DNA of 47,044 nt from Streptomyces sp. NRRL F-5727 (GCF_000719555.1 NZ_JOGX01000049.1:1-47044); one strand, 5' to 3'; positions 16,580-24,267 are shown, counted from the first letter of the stretch. Translations and numbers: made by a program. Notes: generated by a model from the letters alone, not told the origin.

Positions 16580-17464
16580 TTACGCGGCGGTCGGCGTGAC
16601 GGCGGTGCGCCCGAGCAACTCCGTGACGTAGGCGGCGAGATGACCGGCCACGTTGACGCCGTGCTGGGCGGAGGAGCGGGCGAATTCGGGGTTGGCGTTG
16701 ACTTCGAGCACCAGCAGTTCGCCGGTGGTCCGGTCCTCGACGAGGTCGACCCCGTAGAAGCCGTCGCCGAGGGCGTCGACGACCTGGGCGCAGAGCTTCT
16801 CGATCTCCGGCGTGATCTCGGTGCGGTGGACCTCCGCGCCGAGGTGCGTGTTGGTGCGGAAGTCGGGCGAGACCCGCTGGATCGCGACGACCGGGGTCCG
16901 GCCGACGACGACCACGCGCAGGTCGTGGCCGGGCTTGTCGATGTACTGCTGGACGACGACCGGGAAGAGCTTGCCGGCGGCGTCGGTGGACTCGCGGCCG
17001 CCGACCCAGGCGTCGACGCACTCGGGGTTGACCATCCGGGTGACGCCGCGGCCCCAGGAGCCGCTGACCGGCTTGACGACGGTCGGCAGGCCCATCCGGG
17101 CGACGGTCTCGCGGACCTGGTCGTAGCTGAAGGCGTGGAGGGTGTGCGGGTGCGGGATCCCGTGCCGGGCGAAGGCGAGGGCCTGGAGGCCCTTGTCGTT
17201 GCAGGTCTCGATGGTGGCGGCGCGGTTGAGGGTGGCGATGCCGCTGTGTTCGAGCCGGCGGGAGACGCTGACGGCGTCCTGGTGGGAGAGGTTCCTGATG
17301 AGGGCGAGGCCGGGCGGGCGCGTGTCGCCCGCCACCACCCCCGCGAGGTCTTCCCGGAGCAGCGGAGCCGCCTTCAGTCCCTCGGCCCGCAGGGCCTGGA
17401 GAAGGAGCTTCTCGTCCGGCCTCAGCATGGTCGCCGAGACGAGGACCTCTGCGTCCTGGCTCAC
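16580..17464 (-). CDS. lysX: LysX-type ATP-grasp ligase acylating LysW
   Basis: 294 residues, typical for LysX/ArgX. Motifs: RNLSHQDAVSVSRRLE, TCNDKGLQALAFARHGIPHP, TVVKPVSGSWGRGVTRM (ATP-binding Lys and flexible loop), VVQQYIDKPGHDLRVVVVG, and ELLVLEVNANPEFA (metal-binding Glu and Asn). The closing HGVNVAGHLAAYV is characteristic. The family joins the alpha-amino group of glutamate or aminoadipate to the gamma-carboxyl of the C-terminal Glu of LysW. GTG start at 17464 overlaps the lysW stop (GTGA). Glutamate is the likely substrate in a secondary-metabolic AmCP system, but the sequence alone does not decide it. Confidence 0.92.
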   Translation of the reverse strand: MSQDAEVLVSATMLRPDEKLLLQALRAEGLKAAPLLREDLAGVVAGDTRPPGLALIRNLSHQDAVSVSRRLEHSGIATLNRAATIETCNDKGLQALAFARHGIPHPHTLHAFSYDQVRETVARMGLPTVVKPVSGSWGRGVTRMVNPECVDAWVGGRESTDAAGKLFPVVVQQYIDKPGHDLRVVVVGRTPVVAIQRVSPDFRTNTHLGAEVHRTEITPEIEKLCAQVVDALGDGFYGVDLVEDRTTGELLVLEVNANPEFARSSAQHGVNVAGHLAAYVTELLGRTAVTPTAA

Positions 17465-17649
17465 TCGCCCCAGTCCTCCTCGACCTCCGGCGCGAGGTCC
17501 AGACGGACCAGGTCGCCGGTCTTCTCCAGGACCTCGTGCTCCTGCCCGCAGGCGGTGCATTCGGTGATCTCGCCCTTTTCCCAGTCGGCCTGCACCTCGA
17601 ATTCTGTGTCACATACGAGGCACTTGGGCGCCGCAATGGCGGTGGTCAT
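17461..17649 (-). CDS. lysW: LysW-type amino-group carrier protein (AmCP)
   Basis: 62 residues, acidic, with two CxxC knuckles (CLVC and CTAC) forming a zinc-binding domain, and the diagnostic C terminus EEDWGE. The terminal Glu side chain is the attachment point for the substrate's amino group, which protects it and holds the intermediate for LysX, LysZ, LysY and later enzymes. AAGGAG lies upstream of the ATG. It is the first gene of the biosynthetic operon and is coupled to lysX. A carrier next to transketolase and DegT genes, with no complete lysine or arginine pathway nearby, marks it as a secondary-metabolism AmCP. Confidence 0.95.
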   Translation of the reverse strand: MTTAIAAPKCLVCDTEFEVQADWEKGEITECTACGQEHEVLEKTGDLVRLDLAPEVEEDWGE

Positions 17650-17779
17650 AATGGAGACTCCTTACGAAAATCGGCATGCCGGTGCTGCCGGCGTATTACC
17701 GATCGGTGGGATTTCCGCCGGGATTCCGGCGGAGGGTGATGTCGGCCCGGGCGGATGACGCGGCGGGCGGGGCGACCGC
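17650..17779 (-). promoter_or_regulatory. leader region of the AmCP operon with palindromes
   Basis: This 130-bp spacer upstream of lysW contains a perfect 10-bp palindrome ACCGATCGGT (17698-17707). A hairpin, CCGCCGG (17715-17721) with CCGGCGG (17726-17732), lies further out, and a short GCCGG/CCGGC stem lies nearer to lysW. A TAATAC-like -10 element on the minus strand overlaps the edge of the palindrome, but I find no convincing -35. The hairpin could end the upstream peptide transcript and the palindrome could be a regulator site; both are inference. Confidence 0.45.
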
Positions 17780-17959
17780 TCAGCCCCAGCCGTGGTCGTC
17801 CTGGTCGCCCGCCACGGTGGCCACGGTCTGCGTGGTCGGCGCGGCGGCGTGGGCTCCGGCCGCGTCCCCCTGGGCGGCGGAGAGGCCGGTCGTCGCGGCG
17901 ACGGCGAAAGCGGCGACGACGAAAGCCTTGATGGCGTTCAGGAAAACATTGGTCTTCAT
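17780..17959 (-). CDS. small secreted peptide precursor
   Basis: 59 residues from the ATG at 17959, preceded by a GGGGGAA ribosome-binding site. The N terminus MKTNVFLNAIKAF with a following Ala/Val-rich helix is a Sec-type signal peptide; cleavage is plausible after the LSA/AAQG region (residues 26-32). This leaves about 28-30 residues that are Ala/Thr-rich and end in the acidic, aromatic tail GDQDDHGWG. It shares direction with the AmCP operon and is divergent from the LuxR-type gene. Small exported peptides beside regulators can act as signals, but no function is demonstrated by the sequence. A longer in-frame start exists but lacks support. Confidence 0.65.
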   Translation of the reverse strand: MKTNVFLNAIKAFVVAAFAVAATTGLSAAQGDAAGAHAAAPTTQTVATVAGDQDDHGWG

Positions 17960-17985
17960 TTCCGGTTCCCCCCGGTCTTCGGACG

Positions 17986-18059
17986 ACCAGCGACTCGCTG
18001 GTTTCTTCATGAAGAGCATGCCCCGGGGTGGAGCTTGCGTGAAGCGATCACAGGCTTCA
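17986..18059. promoter_or_regulatory. divergent regulatory region with two inverted repeats
   Basis: Between the peptide gene (start 17959, -) and the LuxR-type gene (start 18097, +) lie two perfect inverted repeats. One is ACCAGCG-act-CGCTGGT (17986-18002); the other is TGAAGC-8 bases-GCTTCA (18040-18059). They are natural candidates for operator sites controlling both genes. No binding protein can be assigned without experiment. Confidence 0.5.
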
Positions 18060-18096
18060 GGATCAGGCGTTGCAGAAACATGAGGGGGGAGAAGCA

Positions 18097-19140
18097 ATGT
18101 GCTCCATGACTGACAATCCAGACATACCGCCAGGCGGGCGCGACGGGACCCCGACCATTCCGTCGCTCCACACCGGCGTCTGCCCCGAGGGCCTCGCCTA
18201 CTACGAGGCCGCGCTCACGACCGGCTCCGCCCACGGGGAACCGCCCTCGTGCCTGGCGGCCCTGGGGCTGCTGGCGCCCGCCGCCGACGCACCGGACACC
18301 CTCGTCCCCGTGCCCCCGGACGTCGCCGCCGCGGCCCTGGCCCATCCCGTCGAACGGGCCATCATGGAGCAGCAGCAGGCCCTGAACGCCATGCGGACCG
18401 CGATGTCGCAGGTCGAGAGCGTCTACCGCAGCACCCGCCGGGAGACGTCCGTCAGCGTCCAGCGGCTGCACGGGCCCGCGGTCATCAGCGCCGCCCTGGA
18501 GGAGGCCGCGCAGTCCTGCACGACCGAGTCCCTGACCGCCCACCCCGGCGGCGGACGCCCCGCGGAGATCCTGGCCGAGGCGCTCCCCCGCGCCCTGGAG
18601 GCGCGCGACCGCGGCGTCGCCCAGCGCACCCTGTACCAGCACACCGTGCGGGCCCACGGCCCCACGCTCGACTACATCCGGCGCGTCACCGAGGTCGGCG
18701 TCGAGGTGCGCACCATCGACGAGGTCTTCGAGCGGCTGATCATCTACGACCGCTCGGTGGCCTTCATCCCCGACAACCAGGGCGCCCGCCACATGTCCGC
18801 CGTCATGATCCGGGACCCCGGGATCGTGCACTACCTGGCGTCGGTTTTAGAACACGCCTGGGAACGCGCGGAGCCGGTCACCTACCGGTCGGACCACCAG
18901 CGCCCGGAGCTCCTCACCGAGGCGACCCGGCTGAACGTGCTGCGGCTCATGGTCGACGGCTACACGGACGCGGCCATCGCCAGCCGGCTGGGCATGAGCC
19001 CCCGCACGGTCGCCGCGCACATGAAGAAGGCGTCGGACCTCCTCGGCAGCAACAGCCGCGCCCAGCTCGCCTACCTCATCGCCCAGGCGGGCATCCTGGA
19101 CCCGGCGTCCGCCCGCGACCGGGCGGCGGACGGGGCGTGA
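18097..19140 (+). CDS. LuxR-type regulator with a TTA codon
   Basis: 347 residues. The N terminus has no receiver or obvious ligand domain. The middle (about residues 70-250) is the helical plus phospholipase-D-like region common in actinobacterial single LuxR regulators (RRETSVSVQRLHGPAVISAALEEA, IYDRSVAFIPDN). The C terminus is a LuxR helix-turn-helix: LRLMVDGYTDAAIASRLGMSPRTVAAHMKKASDLLG (about residues 285-322). GGGGGAGAAG precedes the ATG at 18097. Codon 18847-18849 is TTA, rare in Streptomyces and read by the bldA tRNA, so translation may be tied to development. Likely cluster regulator by position. Confidence 0.85.
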   Translation: MCSMTDNPDIPPGGRDGTPTIPSLHTGVCPEGLAYYEAALTTGSAHGEPPSCLAALGLLAPAADAPDTLVPVPPDVAAAALAHPVERAIMEQQQALNAMRTAMSQVESVYRSTRRETSVSVQRLHGPAVISAALEEAAQSCTTESLTAHPGGGRPAEILAEALPRALEARDRGVAQRTLYQHTVRAHGPTLDYIRRVTEVGVEVRTIDEVFERLIIYDRSVAFIPDNQGARHMSAVMIRDPGIVHYLASVLEHAWERAEPVTYRSDHQRPELLTEATRLNVLRLMVDGYTDAAIASRLGMSPRTVAAHMKKASDLLGSNSRAQLAYLIAQAGILDPASARDRAADGA

Positions 19141-19227
19141 CGGGCGTCACCCTTCCGGCGGGCCCCCGGCTGTCACGTACGGGGGCCGCGGTCAACCTCT
19201 TCTGGTGACGACACCTGGAGGTTGACC

Positions 19228-20136
19228 ATGAGGATCCTGCTCGCCGGCGCGACCGGCGCCATCGGCCGTCCGCTGACCCGGGCGCTGGTCGGGAACGGCC
19301 ACGAGGTGCTGGCCCTGGCCCGTTCCGAGGGTTCGGCGGAGGCGGTACGGGCGCTGGGCGGGACGCCCGTCCGCGCGGACGCGCTCGACCGGGAGGGCCT
19401 GCTGCGGGCCCTGGACGGGCTGTCCGCCGACGCGGTCGTCCACCAGCTGACCGCGCTCAGCTCGCCGAAGCTGCGGCTCACCGCGGACGACCCGAGCAAC
19501 GTGCTGCGGGAGCGCGGCACCGCGCACCTCCTGGAGGCGGCGGGCGTGCTCGGCGCGGGCCGGTTCGTCACCCAGTCGCTGGTCCTGGGGTACGGCTACC
19601 GCGACCACGGCACGCGGCCGGTCACCGAGGAGGACCCGTTCGGCGTCCGGAACGGCACGGTCGCCGACCACGTGATCACCGGCCTCGTCGAGGCGGAGAG
19701 CCGGCTCTTCGCCGCGGACCACGTGGCCGGTACGGCGCTGCGGTACGGCGTCTTCTACGGCCCGGGCACCTGGTTCGACCCGACGCCCGGCAGCCGCCCG
19801 TTCCCCGTGCCCGCGGGCGGCGGCGGCACCATGTCGTGGATCCACGTCGAGGACGCGGCCGGGGCGACGGTCGCCGCGCTGGAGCGGGGCGGCGCGGGCC
19901 AGGCGTACAACATCGTCGACGACCGCCCCTCCACCTGGGGCGAGCTGGCCGCCGCCCGCGGCTCCCGGCTGCGGGTCCCCGGCCGGCTGCTCCGCCTGGC
20001 CGTCCCCTACCTCGGCAGCCTGATGCTCGACACCCGGCTGCGCGTCTCGCACGCGAAGGCCACCCGCGAGCTGGGCTGGACGCCCCGGTACGCGGACCAC
20101 CGGGAGGGCATGCGGGCCGGCCGGCCCGCGGTGTGA
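19228..20136 (+). CDS. NAD(P)-dependent epimerase/SDR family protein
   Basis: 302 residues. Begins MRILLAGATGAIGRPL with the GxxGxxG dinucleotide loop, then ADAVVHQLTALSS, GRFVTQSLVLGYGYRD in the place of the catalytic Ser/Tyr, LRYGVFYGPGTWF, MSWIHVEDAAGATVAAL and AYNIVDDRPSTW, all blocks of the extended-SDR NAD-dependent epimerase family. The canonical YxxxK is not clear, as in several atypical members. GGAGG stands seven bases before the ATG. It follows the LuxR gene in the same direction after 87 bp but shows no sign of belonging to the AmCP operon. Confidence 0.82.
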   Translation: MRILLAGATGAIGRPLTRALVGNGHEVLALARSEGSAEAVRALGGTPVRADALDREGLLRALDGLSADAVVHQLTALSSPKLRLTADDPSNVLRERGTAHLLEAAGVLGAGRFVTQSLVLGYGYRDHGTRPVTEEDPFGVRNGTVADHVITGLVEAESRLFAADHVAGTALRYGVFYGPGTWFDPTPGSRPFPVPAGGGGTMSWIHVEDAAGATVAALERGGAGQAYNIVDDRPSTWGELAAARGSRLRVPGRLLRLAVPYLGSLMLDTRLRVSHAKATRELGWTPRYADHREGMRAGRPAV

Positions 20137-20140
20137 GCGG

Positions 20141-20599
20141 TCAGGCCGTCGCCTTCTTGATCAGCGCCTCGATGCGGGCCTCGACCTCGGGGGTGAGGGT
20201 GGTGAGGGCGAAGGCGGTGGGCCACATGTCGCCGTCGTCGAGGCTCGCGGCGTCGTTGAAGCCGAGGGTGGCGTAGCGGGCCTTGAACTTGGCGGCGCTC
20301 TGGAAGAAGAAGACGACCTTGCCGTCCCGGGCGTAGGCCGGCATGCCGTACCAGGTCTTGGCGGTCAGGTCGGGGGCGACCTTCTTGACCAGGGCGTGGA
20401 TGCCCTCGGCGAGGACCCGGTCCTCGCCGGTCATCTCGGCGACCTTGGCGAGGAGGTCGGCCTCCCCGTCGGCGGCCTTGCCGCGGGCCTTGGCGCTCTT
20501 CAGCTCCTTCGCCCGCTCCTTCATCGCCTCCCGCTCGTCCTCGGTGAAGCCGTCGTAGGACTTGGCGGACTTGCTGGTCTGGGTGGTCTTGGCGGTCAT
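20141..20599 (-). CDS. DUF1801-type (YdhG-like) protein
   Basis: 152 residues. A Lys/Glu-rich helical N terminus (about residues 1-60) precedes a compact domain with KTWYGMPAYARDGKVVFFFQSAAKFKARYATLGF, the signature of the DUF1801 / YdhG family, whose fold resembles frataxin-like iron-binding proteins. No enzymatic motif is visible. It is convergent with the preceding SDR gene, leaving only four bases between the stop codons. Confidence 0.8.
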   Translation of the reverse strand: MTAKTTQTSKSAKSYDGFTEDEREAMKERAKELKSAKARGKAADGEADLLAKVAEMTGEDRVLAEGIHALVKKVAPDLTAKTWYGMPAYARDGKVVFFFQSAAKFKARYATLGFNDAASLDDGDMWPTAFALTTLTPEVEARIEALIKKATA

Positions 20600-20701
20600 G
20601 CCGGTTTCCCCTCGTTCGCTGTGTGGGCTGGTCTTTCCCGGTGCTGGTTCCAGGCTAGGTTCCGGGTTCTCCCGGTGCTTCTCCGAAACTGACCGGCCGG
20701 C

Positions 20702-21145
20702 TCAGGAGAGCCAGACGCCGTCGCGCATCAGGGTGCGCCCGTCGAGCTCGTCGGCCTCGCGCCAGGCGTGCACCCGGCGCGGCCGGATCAGGAAGTACTG
20801 GTAGGGCGCGGTCAGTTCGCGCGGGTCGAAGCCGGTCTTCGCGGCGAAGGCGTCGCCGGTGCCCGCGGGCAGGTCGGCGAGGTCGACGGGCTCGGCGGTG
20901 CCGTCGATCATCACGACGTCGCGGGTGGGGCCGAGGGCGAGCCGGACCCGCCCGTCGGCCAGCAGGTTGCGGCCGGTGCGGGAGGCGCGCGGGGTGGAGA
21001 CGAGGACGGCGGCGCCGTCCCAGAGGAAGGAGAGCGGGATCAGATGGCCCTGGCTGGCCAGCCAGAGGTCCACGTCCGTCTCCAGCCGGGTCAGGGTGTC
21101 CGCGAGGCGTTCCCCGCGGGTTCTCGGCGCGGGCGTGGTGGTCAT
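20702..21145 (-). CDS. pyridoxamine 5'-phosphate oxidase-family flavoprotein
   Basis: 147 residues forming a split-barrel FMN-binding domain: DVDLWLASQGHLIPLSFLWDGAAVLVSTPRASRTGRNL, then RVRLALGPTRDVVMIDGTAEPVD, and YFLIRPRRVHAW at the end, the usual F420/FMN-dependent oxidoreductase pattern. Substrate unknown. Its ATG at 21145 overlaps the stop of the short AraC gene (ATGA), so it is the last gene of a VOC / AraC / PPOX transcript. Confidence 0.85.
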   Translation of the reverse strand: MTTTPAPRTRGERLADTLTRLETDVDLWLASQGHLIPLSFLWDGAAVLVSTPRASRTGRNLLADGRVRLALGPTRDVVMIDGTAEPVDLADLPAGTGDAFAAKTGFDPRELTAPYQYFLIRPRRVHAWREADELDGRTLMRDGVWLS

Positions 21146-21384
21146 GCCGTTCTCCCCCGGGCGGTGCGGAGCGTGGTGACGAAGGCGTGCGGGGTCATGC
21201 CGTACGCCTGGGTGAAGGCGCGGTGCAGCGTCCCGGCGGGCAGGCCCGCCGTCCGGGCCAGGGCCGGGACGTCCAGCGGCCGGGTGTACTCGCGGTCGAT
21301 GCGGTCGCGGACCCGGCGCAGCGTCCTCAGCGCCTGGAGCCGTACCGCCTCCGTGCGGGCCGCGGCCCATGCGGGCTGGCACAT
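21142..21384 (-). CDS. truncated AraC-family regulator, single half HTH
   Basis: 80 residues beginning MCQPAWAAARTEAV. It matches only the first helix-turn-helix of the AraC DNA-binding domain (RIDREYTRPLDVPALARTAGLPAGTLHRAFTQAYGMTPHAF), then stops where the linker helix and second helix-turn-helix should be. AraC proteins need both for stable binding, so this is either decayed or a minimal variant. The stop sits in an ATGA overlap with the oxidoreductase gene, and no second-HTH sequence follows in another frame. Confidence 0.7.
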   Translation of the reverse strand: MCQPAWAAARTEAVRLQALRTLRRVRDRIDREYTRPLDVPALARTAGLPAGTLHRAFTQAYGMTPHAFVTTLRTARGRTA

Positions 21385-21404
21385 GTCGTTTCCCCCCCTG
21401 GGAT

Positions 21405-21815
21405 TCAGCGCAGTTCCTGGATGCGGATCAGGTTGCCGGCCGGGTCGCGGAAGGCGCAGTCGCGGACCCCGTACGGCTGCTCGGTCGGCTCCTGCACGAC
21501 CTCGGTTTCGCCGGCCGAGACCTTCTCGAAGACGGCGTCGAGGTCGGGGGTGGCGAGCAGGATCCAGCCGTACGTGCCCTTGGCCATCATCTCGGCGATG
21601 GTGCGGCGCTCGTCCTCCGTGATGCCCGGGTCGACGGCCGGCGGGGCGAGCAGGATCGAGGTGCCGGGCTGCCCCGCGGGGCCGACGGTGATCCAGCGCA
21701 TCCTGCCCTGGCCGACGTCGCTGCGGACCTCGAAGCCGAGGACGTCGCGGAAGAAGGCGAGGGAGGCGTCCGGGTCGTCGTGCGGGAGGACGGTGGTGTG
21801 GATGGTGATGTCCAT
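21405..21815 (-). CDS. VOC/glyoxalase-superfamily protein
   Basis: 136 residues with two beta-alpha-beta-beta-beta modules: ITIHTTVLPHDDPDASLAFFRDVLGFEVRSD, and later TYGWILLATPDLDAVFEKVSAGE ending in YGVRDCAFRDPAGNLIRIQEL. This is the vicinal-oxygen-chelate fold used by glyoxalase I, dioxygenases and antibiotic-binding resistance proteins. It leads the short transcript that continues into the truncated AraC gene. Substrate unknown. Confidence 0.85.
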   Translation of the reverse strand: MDITIHTTVLPHDDPDASLAFFRDVLGFEVRSDVGQGRMRWITVGPAGQPGTSILLAPPAVDPGITEDERRTIAEMMAKGTYGWILLATPDLDAVFEKVSAGETEVVQEPTEQPYGVRDCAFRDPAGNLIRIQELR

Positions 21816-21820
21816 GACGA

Positions 21821-23182
21821 TCACGGTAGTGGGGGCGCCGCGGGCCCGCTTCTCGAATCCTGACCGTGCGTCGGCCCGATGTCCCCGGGTTCCTCCGGAG
21901 CCTCGGGTTCCGCGGGGTCCGCGAGGAAGTCCGTCACCGCCAGGGCGAAGAGGAGCGCCAGGGCCAGGCCGACGACGACCCAGCCGGTCGGGTACGACCA
22001 GAGGACGAAGGCGAGCGCGGCGGCCACGACCAGGATCCACACGATCCAGGTGTGGAAGCGGCGTACGAACGGGCCGACCGGGCCCAGCCGCATCCCCGCC
22101 CGGTCCGCCGTCGAGCGGGAGGCGGCGATGCCCGAGTGCCACAGGCCGCGCACCAGGACGGCCGGGCGGCTCGGCCCGGACAGCCAGGCGACCAGCGCGA
22201 CGAGGACGCCGATGACCGCGCAGACCCGGACCGAGGTGCGCAGGAAGCGGATCAGGGTGTCGTAGACCGACCCGGCGGCCGCCGGGGAGACCGAGGAGGG
22301 CAGGGCGTTGAGGTAGACCGTACGGAAGACGGTCAGGGCGATCCCGAGGACGACGGCCGCCACCGCGAAGCCCAGGGCCCCCGCGACCAGCGCCCGGCGC
22401 CGGTGCACCGCGAGCAGCACCCCGCCGGCCACGCACAGCACGGCGATCACCGGCAGCCACACGCCCAGGGTCTGCAGCAGCGCGAAGCCCGTCTTCGCCT
22501 TCCCGATGTCGTCGGACCGCAGGACCGTGAAGTCGGTGTGGACCTCGGGGATGTTCGAGGCGACCGTGAGGCCCGAGTCGACGAGACGTTCCTTCACCCG
22601 CTCGATGACCGGCGCCAGGTCGATCGTGACCGCGTCCGTCTCGATCTTCACCGCCCCGTCCTCGTCGCCGGTCAGGGCCCGGTCGAGGGAGGTGTGGATC
22701 GCCCGGTTCGCGTCGGTCCAGATCGTCTGGAAGGCCGGGGAGGCGACGACGTCCTGCGCCCGGTCGTGGACGAAGCTGGAGAGCGCGCTCTCCAGCGAGC
22801 CGCCGAGCTTCCCGAGCGCCTTCTCCACCAGCGGCCGCTGGTCGGGGGCCACACCTTCGAGGAGCGCGGGCAGGTCGATGTGCTCCATCACGGCGCCGGT
22901 CACCCGGTTCGCGACCGCCGCCTGCACGTCCGGGTCCGAGGCCAGCGGCTCCACCGTCTGCACATAGCGGTCGGTGTCGCCGAGGAGGTCCGAGGTCCAG
23001 GCCGCGACCAGGCCCAGCGGCACCAGGACGCAGCCGACGACGATCAGCAGCGCGGCGAAGAACGAGCGCAGCCGGTGGTGCTCCCGCCGCGGCGCGCCCC
23101 GCGCGGCCGTCGCCTCCAGCGCGGCCACCCGGGCCCGCAGCACGGTGAGTTCGTCGTCGGTCCCGCCGCCTGGTGCTCCCAT
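21821..23182 (-). CDS. multi-pass membrane protein with large extracytoplasmic domain
   Basis: 453 residues. A short coiled-coil-like start (LTVLRARVAALEATAA) precedes a first transmembrane helix at about 42-65. A hydrophilic domain of roughly 150 residues follows (TDRYVQTVEPLASDPDVQAAVANRV onward), then helices near 235-255, 262-285, 310-330 and a C-terminal pair near 385-430. This layout is common among uncharacterised Streptomyces membrane proteins. No catalytic motif is seen. It is divergent from the dehydrogenase gene at 23274. Confidence 0.8.
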   Translation of the reverse strand: MGAPGGGTDDELTVLRARVAALEATAARGAPRREHHRLRSFFAALLIVVGCVLVPLGLVAAWTSDLLGDTDRYVQTVEPLASDPDVQAAVANRVTGAVMEHIDLPALLEGVAPDQRPLVEKALGKLGGSLESALSSFVHDRAQDVVASPAFQTIWTDANRAIHTSLDRALTGDEDGAVKIETDAVTIDLAPVIERVKERLVDSGLTVASNIPEVHTDFTVLRSDDIGKAKTGFALLQTLGVWLPVIAVLCVAGGVLLAVHRRRALVAGALGFAVAAVVLGIALTVFRTVYLNALPSSVSPAAAGSVYDTLIRFLRTSVRVCAVIGVLVALVAWLSGPSRPAVLVRGLWHSGIAASRSTADRAGMRLGPVGPFVRRFHTWIVWILVVAAALAFVLWSYPTGWVVVGLALALLFALAVTDFLADPAEPEAPEEPGDIGPTHGQDSRSGPAAPPLP

Positions 23183-23273
23183 GCGGCCACTGTGCGGGCG
23201 GTGCCGCGGCCCTGCGCCCCGGAGAAGACCGAACGGGTGACGCGGGAGGGGACCCGTCGGCGATCATGCCGGT

Positions 23274-24245
23274 ATGACTTCGCTGCCGATCTGTGCCGTG
23301 CTCGACGACTACCAGGGCGCCGCCCTCGCCTCCGCCGACTGGAGCCCGCTCCACGGCCGGGTGGAGATGCGGGTGCTGCGCGACCACCTGACGGACCGCG
23401 ACGCGCTGGCCGCCGCCGTCGGGGACTGCGAGATCCTCGTGGTGATGCGCGAGCGGACGCCGCTCGACGCCGCCCTGCTCGACCAGCTCCCGCGGCTGCG
23501 GCTGGTCGTCACCTCGGGGATGCGCAACGCCTCCATCGACCTGGCCGCCTGCCGGGAGCGCGGCATCACCGTCTGCGGCACGGCCAGCGGCTCCGAGCCG
23601 CCCGCCGAGCTGACCTGGGCGCTGATCCTGGGGCTCGTCCGGCACGTCACCACGGAGGCGCGGGCGCTGCGCGAGGGCGGGCCCTGGCAGTCGACCGTCG
23701 GCGGCGACCTGGCGGGCCGCACGCTGGGCCTGCTCGGCCTGGGGAAGATCGGCGGCCGGGTCGCCGCCGTCGGCCGCGCCTTCGGCATGGACGTCCTCGC
23801 CTGGAGCCCGAACCTGACGGAGGAGCGGGTCGCCGCGCACGGGGACGGCGTACGGCTCGCGAAGGACAAGGCCGAACTGTTCGCGGCGAGCGACGTGGTC
23901 TCGCTGCACCTGGTGCTCTCCGACCGCACCCGCGGCATCGTCGGCGAACCGGAGCTGCGGGCGATGCGGCCGGGGGCGTACCTGGTGAACACCTCGCGGG
24001 CCGGTCTGGTGGACGGGACGGCGCTGCTGCGGGCGCTGCGCGAGCGGTGGTTCGCGGGGGCCGGACTCGACGTGTACGAGACGGAGCCGCTGCCGGCCGG
24101 CGACCCGCTGCGCACCCTCCCGAACGTGCTCGCCCTCCCCCACCTCGGCTATGTCTCCGAGGCGAACTACGGCCGCTACTTCGGGCAGGCGGTGGAGGAC
24201 GTGGAGGCGTACCTGGCGGGCGCGCCGGTCCGCGTCCTCTCCTGA
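23274..24245 (+). CDS. D-2-hydroxyacid dehydrogenase family protein
   Basis: 323 residues. The NAD-binding GLLGLGKIGGRVAAVGRAFGM motif (about residue 145) and the catalytic triad are visible: Arg in NTSRAGLVDG, Glu in VYETEPLPAGDPL, His in LALPHLGY. N- and C-terminal parts form the split catalytic domain. Members reduce 2-keto acids or oxidise D-2-hydroxyacids, including phosphoglycerate. The short form without an ACT domain argues against the main serine-pathway enzyme. ATG at 23274. Confidence 0.9.
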   Translation: MTSLPICAVLDDYQGAALASADWSPLHGRVEMRVLRDHLTDRDALAAAVGDCEILVVMRERTPLDAALLDQLPRLRLVVTSGMRNASIDLAACRERGITVCGTASGSEPPAELTWALILGLVRHVTTEARALREGGPWQSTVGGDLAGRTLGLLGLGKIGGRVAAVGRAFGMDVLAWSPNLTEERVAAHGDGVRLAKDKAELFAASDVVSLHLVLSDRTRGIVGEPELRAMRPGAYLVNTSRAGLVDGTALLRALRERWFAGAGLDVYETEPLPAGDPLRTLPNVLALPHLGYVSEANYGRYFGQAVEDVEAYLAGAPVRVLS

Positions 24246-24267
24246 GCGTGCGTCGTCTCCGGAGCGG

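Noticed and set aside
11628..17649. Primary lysine or arginine biosynthesis operon
   Set aside because: The LysW set is joined to transketolase, DegT, exporter and ligases, and lacks the LysJ-type class III aminotransferase and the homocitrate-pathway genes.
17780..17959. Peptide as an alternative LysW-like carrier because it ends in WG
   Set aside because: It has a signal peptide, no CxxC knuckles and no terminal Glu, so it cannot act as a cytosolic amino-group carrier.
17780..17959. Peptide as a RiPP precursor for the ATP-grasp ligases
   Set aside because: A Sec signal would export it before modification, there is no core/leader motif, and LysW already explains the ligases.
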